From NCBI RefSeq assembly GCF_013256425.1, contig NZ_CP053904.1, positions 62,001 to 126,000 on the forward strand: DNA of 64,000 nucleotides, given 5' to 3'. Made by a program: the position numbers and the translations under genes. The notes below the pieces were generated by a model that saw nothing but the letters and a program-made list of their open reading frames with translations, did not search any database and was not told the DNA's origin. Source of the DNA: Hymenobacter sp. BRD67. Lineage in GTDB: Bacteria; Bacteroidota; Bacteroidia; Cytophagales; Hymenobacteraceae. This document shows positions 17,568 through 26,329 of this stretch, piece after piece. Each line of letters opens with the position of its first letter. The first letter of the stretch is position 1.

Positions 17568-20500
17568 ATGTTAGATTTCCTCGGCAAAACCGTCGCCAAG
17601 CTGTTTGGCTCCAAAGCAGAAAAGGACCTCAAGGACGTGGTGCCTTACGTGGCCCTCATTAATGCGGAATATGCCAAACTGGCCGACCTGACCGACGACC
17701 AGCTGCGCCAGCGCACGCAGGAAGTCCGCCAGCAGGTAGATGCCAGGCTGGCGGGTATCGATAGCCAGCTTACCGGCCTGCAGGGCCAGATTGACGCGCA
17801 GCCGCAGCTCGACGTAACGAAGAAAGAGCAGATTTTCGACCAGATTGACGCGCTCGAAAAGCAGCGCAACAAAGAGCTCGAAACTGCTCTGACCGACGTA
17901 CTGCCCCAGGCCTTCGCTATTGTAAAGGAAACCGCCCGCCGCTACGCCCAAAATGGCCAGCTGACGGTAACGGCTACCGACATGGACCGCGAGATTGCCC
18001 GCACCAAGCAGAACGTGACTATTGTGGGCGACCAGGCTATCTGGAGCAATAAGTGGCTGGCGGCCGGGGCCGAAATCACCTGGGACATGGTGCACTACGA
18101 CGTGCAGCTGATTGGCGGGGTGGTGCTGCACCAGGGTAAAATTGCCGAAATGGCCACTGGTGAGGGTAAAACGCTCGTTTCGACCCTGCCCGCGTTCCTG
18201 AATGCGCTCGGTGGCCGGGGCGTGCACCTCGTAACGGTGAACGACTACCTGGCCAAGCGCGACTCGGAGTGGAATGCGCCGCTGTTTGAGTTTCACGGCC
18301 TCACCGTGGACTGCATCGACAAGCACCAGCCCAATACTGATGCGCGCCGCAACGCCTATCTGGCCGACATTACTTACGGCACCAACAACGAGTTTGGCTT
18401 CGACTACCTGCGCGACAACATGGCCCGCGACCCTTCGGAGCTGGTGCAGCGCAAGCACCACTACGCGATGGTCGACGAAGTGGACTCGGTACTGATTGAC
18501 GATGCCCGGACGCCGCTCATCATCTCGGGCCCCGTGCCCAAGGGCGACGTGCACGAGTTTTTGCAGCTTAAGCCGCGCATCCAGCGCCTGGTAGATGAGC
18601 AGAAGAAGCTGGTGCAGAACTACCTGGTGCAAGCCCGCAAACTCATTGCCGAAGGTAAAACCGGCGCCGAGGAAGGCGGCAAAACTGGCGACGGCGGGCT
18701 CATGCTGTTCCGGGCCTACCGGGGCCTGCCCAAGAGCAAGCCGCTCATCAAGTTTCTGTCGGAGCCCGGCATTCGTGTCATTTTGCAGCAGGCCGAGAAC
18801 TTCTACCTGCAGGACAACTCGCGCCAGATGCCGGAGGCCGACAAGCCGTTGTTCTTCACCATCGACGAGAAAAACAACCAGATTGAGCTGACCGAAAAAG
18901 GCATTGACCTGATTACGGCACAGGGCGAGGACCCGCACCTGTTTATCATGCCCGATATCGGGGTTGAAATTGCCAACATCGAGAAGGCGGAAGCGCTTAC
19001 GGCGGAGGAAAAGCTCCAGCAAAAGGAGCAGCTCATGAGCGACTACCAGGAGAAGAGCGAGCGGGTGCACACCGTAAACCAGCTGCTGAAAGCCTACACC
19101 CTGTTTGAGCGCGACGACCAGTACATCCTGAGCCAGGAAGGCAAAGTGATGATTGTGGACGAGCAAACCGGCCGCGTGATGGAAGGCCGCCGCTACTCCG
19201 ACGGCCTGCACCAGGCTATTGAGGCCAAGGAAGGCGTGCGCATCGAAGATGCTACCCAGACCTATGCCACGGTGACCTTGCAGAACTTCTTCCGCATGTA
19301 CCACAAGCTGGCCGGCATGACCGGCACGGCCGAAACCGAGGCGGGCGAGCTGTGGGAAATCTACAAGCTCGACGTAGTGGTGATTCCGACCAACCGGCCC
19401 ATCTCGCGCAAAGACGACCACGACAAGGTGTACCGCACGGTACGCGAGAAGTATAATGCCGTAACCGAGGAAATTCAGGCCCTTGTAACAGCCGGCCGGC
19501 CAGTGCTGGTGGGTACCACCTCCGTTGAAATCTCGGAACTGGTAAGCCGGATGCTGAAGCTGCGGGGCATCAAGCACCAAGTGCTGAATGCCAAGCAGAA
19601 CCAGCGCGAGGCCGAGATTGTGGCCGCTGCCGGCTACCCCGGCACCGTAACCATCGCCACCAACATGGCCGGTCGGGGTACTGACATTAAGCTGCGCGAA
19701 ACTTCCAAGGAGTCGGGTGGCCTGGCTATCATCGGCACCGAGCGCCACGAAAGCCGCCGCGTCGACCGCCAGCTGCGCGGCCGGGCCGGCCGCCAGGGCG
19801 ACCCGGGCTCGTCGCAGTTCTTCGTCTCGCTCGAAGACAACCTGATGCGTCTCTTCGGCTCGGAGCGCATTGCCAAGCTCATGGACCGCATGGGCATGGA
19901 AGAAGGCGAAGTGATTCAGCACTCGATGATTACCTCCTCGATTGAGCGAGCGCAGAAGAAGGTGGAGGAAAATAACTTCGGCACCCGCAAGCGCCTGCTC
20001 GAGTACGACGACGTGATGAACGCCCAGCGCGAGGTAGTATACCGCCGCCGCCGCAACGCCTTGTTTGGCGAGCGGTTGGAGCTGGATATATTAAATATGA
20101 TATATGATGTCAGCGAAGACATCGCGGCTGGTCACAAAATGACCAACGATTTTGAGGATTTCAAGCTGTCCATCATCAAGGACTTCGGCTACGATACGCA
20201 CATCACGGCCCAGGAATTCAGCGCCCTGCCCGCTGAGCGCCTAACCCAGAAGCTATACGACGAGGCCACCGGCTACTACGAAAGCAAGAACGAGCACATC
20301 GGCCAGAATTCGCTGCCGATGATAAACGACCTGCTGAGCCAGAACACGCCCTACGAGAACATTGCCATCCCATTTACCGATGGCCACAAGCACACCCAGG
20401 TAATTGCTAACCTGCGTAAGGCGCAGGCCAGCAACGGCCTCGACATCATCCGGCAGATGGAAAAAGGGGCCGTGCTCTCGACTATCGACGAAGCCTGGAC

Positions 20501-20986
20501 CCAGCACCTGCGCCAGATGGACGACCTCAAGCAAGTAGTGCAAAATGCTGTGTACGAGCAGAAAGACCCGCTGTTGGTGTACAAGTTCGAGGCTTTCGAG
20601 CTGTTCAAGCGCATGCTGGCTAAGGTGAACCACGGCACCGCTGGCTTCCTCTTTAAGGCCGATGTACCTGTGGCCGCCGAAGCGGGCTTCGCCGAGCCGG
20701 AGTTCTACTACGAAGACGACCTGCCTGCTCCGGCCCCATGCCCAAGCTTAAGGCTGAGAAAGCGGTGTCGGACGTATCGCTCGGGGCCGGGCAGGAAGAC
20801 CTCGACCAGGCTGCCGAGCTGGGCCTGGCCCCGCCCATCAGGCAGGAGCCCGCTCGTAGCCAGAAAATTGCCAACCGCAACGATAAGGTAAGCGTGCAGT
20901 ACATGGACGGCCGCATAGTGCGCGACGTGAAGTATAAAACCGTAGAGCAGGACGTGCTGGCCCAGCGCTGCGTGCTGGTAGACTAG
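17568..20986 (+). CDS. secA: Preprotein translocase ATPase SecA, one frame break near the C-terminus
   Basis: Motor ATPase that drives preproteins through SecYEG. About 1,140 residues, the long Bacteroidetes form. Walker A is [19 protein letters not shown]-like Walker B is [15 protein letters not shown], and the second helicase domain shows [11 protein letters not shown] and [18 protein letters not shown] roughly 100-residue insertion lies between the two preprotein-binding parts. The frame breaks in CCCC at 20734-20737; adding one C continues into [10 protein letters not shown] and ends [18 protein letters not shown]. That tail has no Cys-rich zinc motif, as in related Bacteroidetes. ATG 17568 ([16 protein letters not shown]) is the start; the in-frame upstream extension is not conserved. 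Confidence 0.97.
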
Positions 20987-21004
20987 GCATTTATCGATTT
21001 TCTT

Positions 21005-21050
21005 ATACAAATACAAAAGGCCCGCGCAAGCGGGCCTTTTGTATTTGTAT
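21005..21050 (+). terminator. Terminator after secA with 21-bp perfect arms
   Basis: Arms 21005-21025 and 21030-21050 are perfectly complementary around GCAA, with a GC-rich top and an A/T-rich base, 18 bases after the secA stop. The symmetric A and T ends allow termination in both directions. Confidence 0.88.
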
Positions 21051-21199
21051 AGAATAGAACAAAATAAATAGGCCTACTTTTAAGGGCCTGTTGTGCAACG
21101 CTAAGCATGTCCCAGACGCTCACATCCCTGGCTAACTTTTCCTCACTCATCTAACGCAATGCTAACCTCTATATCGCGCTTATTAGAGCAGATTCGTAA

Positions 21200-21690
21200 T
21201 CAGGGTACGTGATAGCCACAATGGTCAAACCAGTTTTGCGCATCCTCGGCCGTAATCCAGGTCAGCGCCGCTTGCAAGGCGCTTGTCAGGGCCTGGCGGG
21301 TGCGGGCGGCGGCGGTGCGTAAGTGGGTTTTGAGCTTGCTGAAGGCCAATTCGATAGGCGTGAAATCCGGCGAGTAGGGAGGTAGGTACAGCAGCCACGC
21401 GCCGCGCGCTTCGACCAACTCGGCCAGCCCCTGCGCCTTATGCACGGGCAGATTATCCGGTACGACTACGTCGCCCGGCTGCAAGCCCGGCCCGAGCACC
21501 TGCTCCAGGTACACGGCAAAGCTGGCCGTGTTCACGGCGCCGTCCAGTTCCATGACCGCCTCTATGCCCTGGGCCGAGAGGGCCGCTACCACTGTCACGT
21601 TGGGGCCGTTGAAGGGTACGGCCGCGTCCACCCGCTCGGCCGACGGCGGCCCCAGAGCCTTCCTGGCCACCTTAGTCGCAAACACGGATG
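21200..21690 (-). mobile_element. IS630-family transposase remnant (C-terminal DDE part)
   Basis: About 160 residues of the IS630/Tc1-type DDE domain. Visible are GDVVVPDNLPVHKAQG, where the second catalytic Asp lies in VPDN, LLYLPPYSPDFTPIE and PIELAFSKLKTHLRTA with the catalytic Glu, and a C-terminal NWFDHCGYHVP. The first Asp region and helix-turn-helix are missing: the frame runs out near 21690-21715 into the T9SS sorting-domain relic. This is a truncated, inactive copy. An in-frame start at 21715 exists but the first residues come from the flanking gene. Confidence 0.85.
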
Positions 21691-21699
21691 CTGGTCCGC

Positions 21700-21962
21700 T
21701 GGCTGTCGGCAACACTGCTTCGCTGACGGGCCTTGAACTCTATCCTAACCCCGCCAGCTATATAGCTACTGTGCGCGTACCGGTCGGGGTGGGGGCAGCT
21801 ACACTTATTATCCTCGACGGTCTGGGCCGGGTAGTACGCACCACTCAGGCCCCCGCCGGGCATGATTACGCTTTGCAGCTGAGCGGTTTGACACCCGGTG
21901 TGTATACCGTGCAGGTGCAGGTAGGCGAGGAGCTAGCTACGCAAAAGCTGCTGGTGGAGTAA
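21700..21962 (+). pseudogene. Orphan T9SS type A C-terminal sorting domain of a lost secreted protein
   Basis: Encodes the last ~85 residues of a type IX secretion cargo: LELYPNPASYIATVRVP, LIILDGLGRVVRTTQ, LSGLTPGVYTVQV and the terminal ATQKLLVE are the standard blocks of the Por secretion C-terminal domain. Upstream sequence is antisense to the IS630 remnant, so the body of the cargo gene is gone. An open frame continues leftward through the IS, but its sequence there is not protein-like. Most likely the IS inserted and a deletion removed the rest. Confidence 0.8.
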
Positions 21963-21979
21963 GGCCCGTTAGCCCGCCG

Positions 21980-21987
21980 TACCTTTG
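21980..21987 (+). promoter_or_regulatory. Putative -7 element directly before deoC
   Basis: TACCTTTG fits TAnnTTTG and ends 4 bases before the deoC ATG, which would place transcription start at or next to the initiation codon. Confidence 0.4.
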
Positions 21988-21991
21988 TGCC

Positions 21992-22666
21992 ATGCCCACG
22001 CCCAACCTCGCCGCTACCTTCGACCATACCTTGCTGCGGCCCGACTGCACCGAAGCCCAGATAAGCCAGCTGTGCCAGGAGGCGCGCCAGTATGGCTTTG
22101 CCAGCGCCTGCGTGCCGCCCTGCCACGTGGCACTGGCGGCCCGCGAGCTGAGCGGCTCGGGCGTGGCCGTGTGCACAGTAATCGGGTTTCCGCTGGGCTA
22201 CAGCAGTAGCCGGGTGAAGTTTCGGGAAGCCGAAATCGCGATGGCCGAAGGTGCAACTGAGCTGGATGTGGTGCTGAATGTCTCGCTCCTGAAGTCGGGC
22301 CAGCTCGACGCGGTGAAAGCCGAAATCGAAGACCTGGCCGACCTGGCCGACGTGCACAACTCGGTGCTCAAGGTCATTATCGAAACGGCCCTGCTTACCG
22401 AGGTGGAGATGGAAACCGCCGCCCGGCTCTGCGCCGAGGCGGGCGCGCATTTTGTGAAAACCAGCACCGGCTTTGCCAGCCGGGGCGCCTCCGTGGCTGA
22501 TGTGGAGCTGCTGCGCCGCGTGTTGCCGGCCGGGGTGCGCATTAAGGCCAGTGGTGGCATTCGCACGCGGGCGCAGGCCGAGGCGCTATTGGCTGCCGGG
22601 GCCGACCGGCTGGGTACTTCTAATAGTCTGGCAATTTTGCAGGAAGATGAATCTACGCCTTCGTAA
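21992..22666 (+). CDS. deoC: Deoxyribose-phosphate aldolase
   Basis: Cleaves 2-deoxyribose-5-phosphate to glyceraldehyde-3-phosphate and acetaldehyde in nucleoside catabolism. 224 residues. The TIM-barrel signature is complete: FDHTLLRPDCTEAQI, VCTVIGFPLGYSS, ELDVVLNVSLLKSG, the Schiff-base Lys in FVKTSTGFASRGA, and IKASGGIRTRAQA. Its last 20 bases overlap the start of the SPOR lipoprotein gene, so the two are probably translationally coupled. Confidence 0.96.
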   Translation: MPTPNLAATFDHTLLRPDCTEAQISQLCQEARQYGFASACVPPCHVALAARELSGSGVAVCTVIGFPLGYSSSRVKFREAEIAMAEGATELDVVLNVSLLKSGQLDAVKAEIEDLADLADVHNSVLKVIIETALLTEVEMETAARLCAEAGAHFVKTSTGFASRGASVADVELLRRVLPAGVRIKASGGIRTRAQAEALLAAGADRLGTSNSLAILQEDESTPS

Positions 22667-23228
22667 AGCCGTGCTGCTGCTGAGTTTGCCGCTGCTGGCG
22701 GCCTGCGCGGTTACGGCCCCAGCTGCCCCCACCGCCCGTGCCCAAGTACCGGTTGATACAACGCATAAGCCCGGCCCGGCCGGCCCCGTCGAGAACCTGA
22801 CAAAGTACCGGCCGGTATTTGCGCTGCCTGTGGCTACGGGCCCGCTTCCGACACCGGCGGCCGCTGTGCCGGGTGCGCCTTCGGCTAAAGCTGCCGCGCC
22901 TGCGCCCACCAATCAGGTGAATGCGCAGCTGGAGCAGCGCCTGCGCGACCAGGCTTTTACCAACCAGAATGTAAAGTATGCCAGCGGCTACCGCGTGCGT
23001 GCTTACCTGGGCCTGGAGCGCGACCAGGTGATGACCATTCGCCGGCAGATTATTGCCCGCTACCCCGACGAAACCGACTATATTACCTTTAAGCAGCCCG
23101 TGTACCGGCTCTATGTGGGCGATTACCTGACCAGGCTCGAAGCTGAGCGCGGCTTGCAGCGCGTGCGGCAGTTTGTGCCCCGCGCCGAGCTGGAGCCCAT
23201 GCAGGTACTGCTCAACAAGGTGCCATAG
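22647..23228 (+). CDS. SPOR-domain lipoprotein
   Basis: 193 residues starting at ATG 22647 inside the end of deoC. The N-terminus is a lipoprotein signal with lipobox LLAAC. A Pro/Ala-rich linker follows, then a C-terminal SPOR-like domain: GYRVRAYLGLERDQV, YPDETDYITFKQPVYRLYVG and the YLTRLEAERGL helix. SPOR domains bind denuded peptidoglycan, often at the division site. The link to deoC is only positional. Confidence 0.8.
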   Translation: MNLRLRKAVLLLSLPLLAACAVTAPAAPTARAQVPVDTTHKPGPAGPVENLTKYRPVFALPVATGPLPTPAAAVPGAPSAKAAAPAPTNQVNAQLEQRLRDQAFTNQNVKYASGYRVRAYLGLERDQVMTIRRQIIARYPDETDYITFKQPVYRLYVGDYLTRLEAERGLQRVRQFVPRAELEPMQVLLNKVP

Positions 23229-23231
23229 ACC

Positions 23232-23395
23232 ACTGATTAGCGCGGATTTTAACGGATTTCACGGATTTTGTAAACAATTGCTTTTCCGTAGAGAATCCGT
23301 AAAGCCCTGTCTATGCTTCTTAAACAGCTTCAGTACTGCGGTTAAGAGCCGCCCACAAAATCTGTGAAATCCGACCAATCCGACCAATCTGCGGT
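23232..23395. repeat. Inverted pair of CGGATTTCACRGATTTTG-type repeats
   Basis: A unit at about 23236-23276 and its imperfect reverse complement at 23354-23395 share CGGATTTCAC-GATTTTG. They flank 80 bases with no gene and give the look of a small dispersed element. The right copy contains the GTG start of the M20 gene. Confidence 0.65.
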
Positions 23396-24569
23396 TCAGA
23401 CAATCCGGGCCCGCGCCGCTGCCCTGGCCCCCGAGCTATCGGCCCTGCGCCGCCACCTGCACGCTCATCCTGAACTGTCGTTCCAGGAAACTGAGACGGC
23501 GGCCTTCGTTACCAGTCAGCTGCTGGCGATGGGGCTGCAGCCCTACCGGGTGGCGGGTACGGGCGTAGTGGCGCTCATCGAAGGACAACCTGGCGGCCCG
23601 GTAGTGGCGCTGCGCGGCGATATGGATGCCCTGCCAATTCAGGAGCTGAGTGAAGTGCCGTATAAGTCGCTGAACCACGGCGTGATGCATGCTTGCGGTC
23701 ACGACGTGCACACGACCTGCCTGCTCGGGGCCGCCCGCCTGCTCACCGAGCAGCGGGCTCACTTCAAAGGCACTGTAAAGCTGATATTTCAGCCCGGTGA
23801 GGAATTGCTGCCCGGCGGGGCCTCACTGATGATAAAAGACGGCGTGCTCGAAAACCCCGCACCAGCTGAAATTCTCGGCCAGCACGTATTTCCGCGCCTG
23901 CCAGTGGGGCAGATTGGCGTGCGCTCGGGCCGCTACATGGCCAGTACCGACGAGCTTTATCTAAAAATCAAGGGGAAAGGCGGCCACGGCGCCATGCCCG
24001 AGCTCAACCTCGACCCCGTGCTGGTAGCGGCTTACCTCATCGTGGCCGCCCAGCAGATTGTGAGCCGCCGCGCCAACCCCAAGCTGCCGTCGGTGCTGAG
24101 CTTTGGTAAAGTCATCGCCAACGGCGCTACCAACGTTATTCCCGACGAAGTATCTATCGAAGGCACGTTTCGTACCCTCGACGAGCAGTGGCGCGACGAA
24201 GCCCATCAGCACCTGCGGCAGCTGTGCGAAGGCCTCGCGGCCAGCATGGGCGCCGTGTGCGAGCTGGAAATCCGGCGCGGCTACCCCTGCCTCGACAATA
24301 ACCCCACCGTAACTGCCCGCGTGCGGGCTGCTGCCGAGCACTACCTGGGAGCCGAAAACGTGATTGAGCTCGACCAGTGGCTGGCTGCCGAAGACTTTGC
24401 CTACTTCTCGCAGGCTGCGCCGGCGTGCTTTTATCGCCTGGGTACCCGCGCCGCCGATGGACGCTTTGCCGCTTCGGTGCACACGCCCATCTTCGATATT
24501 GATGAGCAGGCGCTGAGCATCGGCGCGGGGCTAATGGCCTGGGTAGCCTTGCAGGAGCTGGCCCAGTAA
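23364..24569 (+). CDS. M20 family amidohydrolase (hippurate / IAA-amino-acid hydrolase type)
   Basis: Zinc amidase, 401 residues as drawn. Metal-ligand motifs are present: [46 protein letters not shown], and [15 protein letters not shown] with the catalytic Glu. The dimerisation domain follows, with the last His ligand near the C-terminus ([11 protein letters not shown]). The start is uncertain: GTG 23364 lies in a dispersed repeat and encodes a repetitive DQSDQS leader, and there is no in-frame ATG before the conserved region. Substrate is probably an N-acylated amino acid. Confidence 0.9.
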   Translation: MKSDQSDQSAVQTIRARAAALAPELSALRRHLHAHPELSFQETETAAFVTSQLLAMGLQPYRVAGTGVVALIEGQPGGPVVALRGDMDALPIQELSEVPYKSLNHGVMHACGHDVHTTCLLGAARLLTEQRAHFKGTVKLIFQPGEELLPGGASLMIKDGVLENPAPAEILGQHVFPRLPVGQIGVRSGRYMASTDELYLKIKGKGGHGAMPELNLDPVLVAAYLIVAAQQIVSRRANPKLPSVLSFGKVIANGATNVIPDEVSIEGTFRTLDEQWRDEAHQHLRQLCEGLAASMGAVCELEIRRGYPCLDNNPTVTARVRAAAEHYLGAENVIELDQWLAAEDFAYFSQAAPACFYRLGTRAADGRFAASVHTPIFDIDEQALSIGAGLMAWVALQELAQ

Positions 24570-24604
24570 ACACCGACTTACTGCGGCTCGCCCGCCCTTG
24601 ACTT

Positions 24605-25453
24605 ATGATGCAAAAAACTGCGATGTTGGCCCTGCTGCTGGCCGGCGCTGGCCAGGTAGCCGCCCAGGGTACGGAAAAGCTTCGGCGCCCCGTAGCGCTG
24701 GCGCCCGAACTGCAAGCCGCCGTGGCGCTATCAGCCGATAACTACGCCTATTTCAGCGTGGGAGGGCGGCGCGAAACCGAGGGTTTTGCCGGCCGCAACC
24801 CTGCATTGGGCCTCGATTACCTCAACCTCACGGCTGGCTACGAACACCGCTGGCAGCCGCAGTGGAGCTGGGGCGCTACCCTGCGCTATGCCAGCGAGCC
24901 GGCCACGTTTGTGCGGCGTAGCGCCGTGGTGCCGGGGCTGCTGCTGCGCCACCGGGCGGCGCTGGGGCGGGTGCAGTTTGGTCAGCGGCTGGGGGTGGAG
25001 TACGCGCTGGGCGAGGCGGCCTACAATGCGGCGCCCTTCCCGACCACGCTGGTGGCTAGCCGCACGCTGGTGCGTCTGCGCCTGGACGTGGAAAAAACCA
25101 TTCAGCTGGGTAGCCGGCCCGGTAGCTTTGCCTTGCGCCCGCGTGTGAGCTTCGAGCCAGCCGTATTTCTGCGCCTGCAAAAGGCTGACCTCGACCCCGA
25201 TAAGCGCACGATAGACTTTACCAGCCTGCGCGGCGAAATCGGGGTGCAGGCCGGTCCCCAACTTACCCTTACGCCCTGGGTGGGCGTACAGGCCAACTAC
25301 AGCCGCATCCTCATCCAGACCGATAAAAACGGCGTGCCCACATCCAACGGCAAGCTCAACACCACGACGCCCGTGCTAGGCCTGGACCTACGCTACACCT
25401 ACCTGGCCCACCAGCCAGCAGCAGACTGGCAGCAGCTACCCACGCAGAATTAA
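24605..25453 (+). CDS. Predicted outer-membrane beta-barrel protein, unknown function
   Basis: 282 residues. The N-terminus MMQKTAMLALLLAGAGQVAAQ is a signal peptide with cleavage after AAQ. The rest alternates polar and hydrophobic residues with aromatic girdle residues (SVGGRRETEGFAGRNP, YLNLTAGYEHRWQPQWSWGATLRY, TPWVGVQANYSRI), as in small outer-membrane barrels. I recognise no named family. It lies 35 bases after the M20 gene, same strand. Confidence 0.65.
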   Translation: MMQKTAMLALLLAGAGQVAAQGTEKLRRPVALAPELQAAVALSADNYAYFSVGGRRETEGFAGRNPALGLDYLNLTAGYEHRWQPQWSWGATLRYASEPATFVRRSAVVPGLLLRHRAALGRVQFGQRLGVEYALGEAAYNAAPFPTTLVASRTLVRLRLDVEKTIQLGSRPGSFALRPRVSFEPAVFLRLQKADLDPDKRTIDFTSLRGEIGVQAGPQLTLTPWVGVQANYSRILIQTDKNGVPTSNGKLNTTTPVLGLDLRYTYLAHQPAADWQQLPTQN

Positions 25454-25467
25454 CGAAATCGGACTTT

Positions 25468-25620
25468 GTGTCTTGGGTTAGAGAAGTGATTAAAGTGCCT
25501 TTTTGGGCTATGAATGTGTATTTGGCAGCTGAAAGGATAGGGGTCGAAAAGTGGCAATTAAAATTAACTGACTTTTTGGCTGTAGATTACTTCGGCACAG
25601 ATTTTAAGGAGGAGAGGTAG
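25468..25620 (+). CDS. Possible small AT-rich ORF, 50 residues
   Basis: GTG 25468 to TAG 25618-25620. The translation looks protein-like (VREVIKVPFWAMNVYLAAER, then KLTDFLAVDYFGTDFKEER), with balanced hydrophobic and charged residues. Base composition is visibly lower in GC than neighbours. No start signal or family recognised. It may be a genuine small gene, the stub of an acquired gene, or chance. Confidence 0.3.
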   Translation: MSWVREVIKVPFWAMNVYLAAERIGVEKWQLKLTDFLAVDYFGTDFKEER

Positions 25621-25670
25621 CCCCGCCGGTAAAGGCTGGTGGCTTTTCACTTCCACATCTTCTTTATATT

Positions 25671-26117
25671 ATGTCTGCTGTAGTTTATAATAACCGCCCC
25701 GTTCTGCGCCCCACCCGCGCCTTCAACTCCATGCTGAGCGAACTACTGCGCGATGCGCAGCCGGCCGCACCCCAGCCTTCGGCTTCCTTTGTGCCCGCCG
25801 CCGACATCTTCGAAACCGCCCAGGGCTTTGAGCTGCACCTGGCGCTGCCGGGCGTAGCCAAAGAGGCCGTTAGTATCGATTTTCAGGACGGCCAGCTGGT
25901 GGTCAATGGCAACCGTCCGGCCCCGGCTACCGAGGGCGAAAACGTGCCCCAGCTGCGCCGGGTAGAGACTCGGTTTGGGGAATTCCACCGGGCTTTCCGC
26001 CTGCCGGAGACGGTGAATGTAAAAGACATTAGCGCCGAGCTCACCGATGGGCTGCTGCGCGTGACCCTGCCTTTCGACACCGAGAAGGTGACTAAGCAGC
26101 ATATTGAAGTGCGCTAA
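25671..26117 (+). CDS. Hsp20 / alpha-crystallin family small heat shock protein
   Basis: ATP-independent holdase chaperone, 148 residues. The alpha-crystallin domain runs from about residue 40 (FVPAADIFETAQGFELHLAL) through GVAKEAVSIDFQDGQLVVNG and FHRAFRLPETVNVKDISAE to LTDGLLRVTLPF. The C-terminal tail lacks an obvious I-x-I/V but ends KQHIEVR. It is monocistronic, with a strong terminator directly after it. Confidence 0.95.
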   Translation: MSAVVYNNRPVLRPTRAFNSMLSELLRDAQPAAPQPSASFVPAADIFETAQGFELHLALPGVAKEAVSIDFQDGQLVVNGNRPAPATEGENVPQLRRVETRFGEFHRAFRLPETVNVKDISAELTDGLLRVTLPFDTEKVTKQHIEVR

Positions 26118-26123
26118 ACCGGC

Positions 26124-26152
26124 AAAAAGGCACCTCAAAAGGTGCCTTTTTT
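26124..26152 (+). terminator. Terminator after hsp20
   Basis: AAAAAGGCACCT and AGGTGCCTTTTT pair perfectly around a 4-nt loop, seven bases after the stop, with a T run. Confidence 0.92.
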
Positions 26153-26329
26153 GGCCCGGGGCTTGCATATAAACGCTTCGCTGGCAACCTTTGGGCACTA
26201 CAACGCCTCTTTTTGGCGTTGCATGGTCTGGCTAGAAAACTTCCCGCCTGCTGTGCGGGTAGTATAGCTGTGTCGGCGGATGCATATTCTTAACCTGACT
26301 TTCTTTTTTACCATTTTATCTTAACCCCA

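Noticed and set aside
17571..19922. A 783-codon open frame antisense to secA
   Set aside because: It mirrors secA codons in a GC-rich genome; composition (His/Val/Leu/Ala-rich, no motifs) is typical of a shadow frame and secA is unmistakable.
21084..21101. Possible IS terminal sequence GGGCCTGTTGTGCAACG
   Set aside because: It resembles ends of some insertion sequences, but no matching inverted end or duplicated target was found.
21528..21962. A complete 144-residue secreted protein
   Set aside because: Its first half is antisense to the IS630 transposase and not protein-like; only the sorting domain is genuine.
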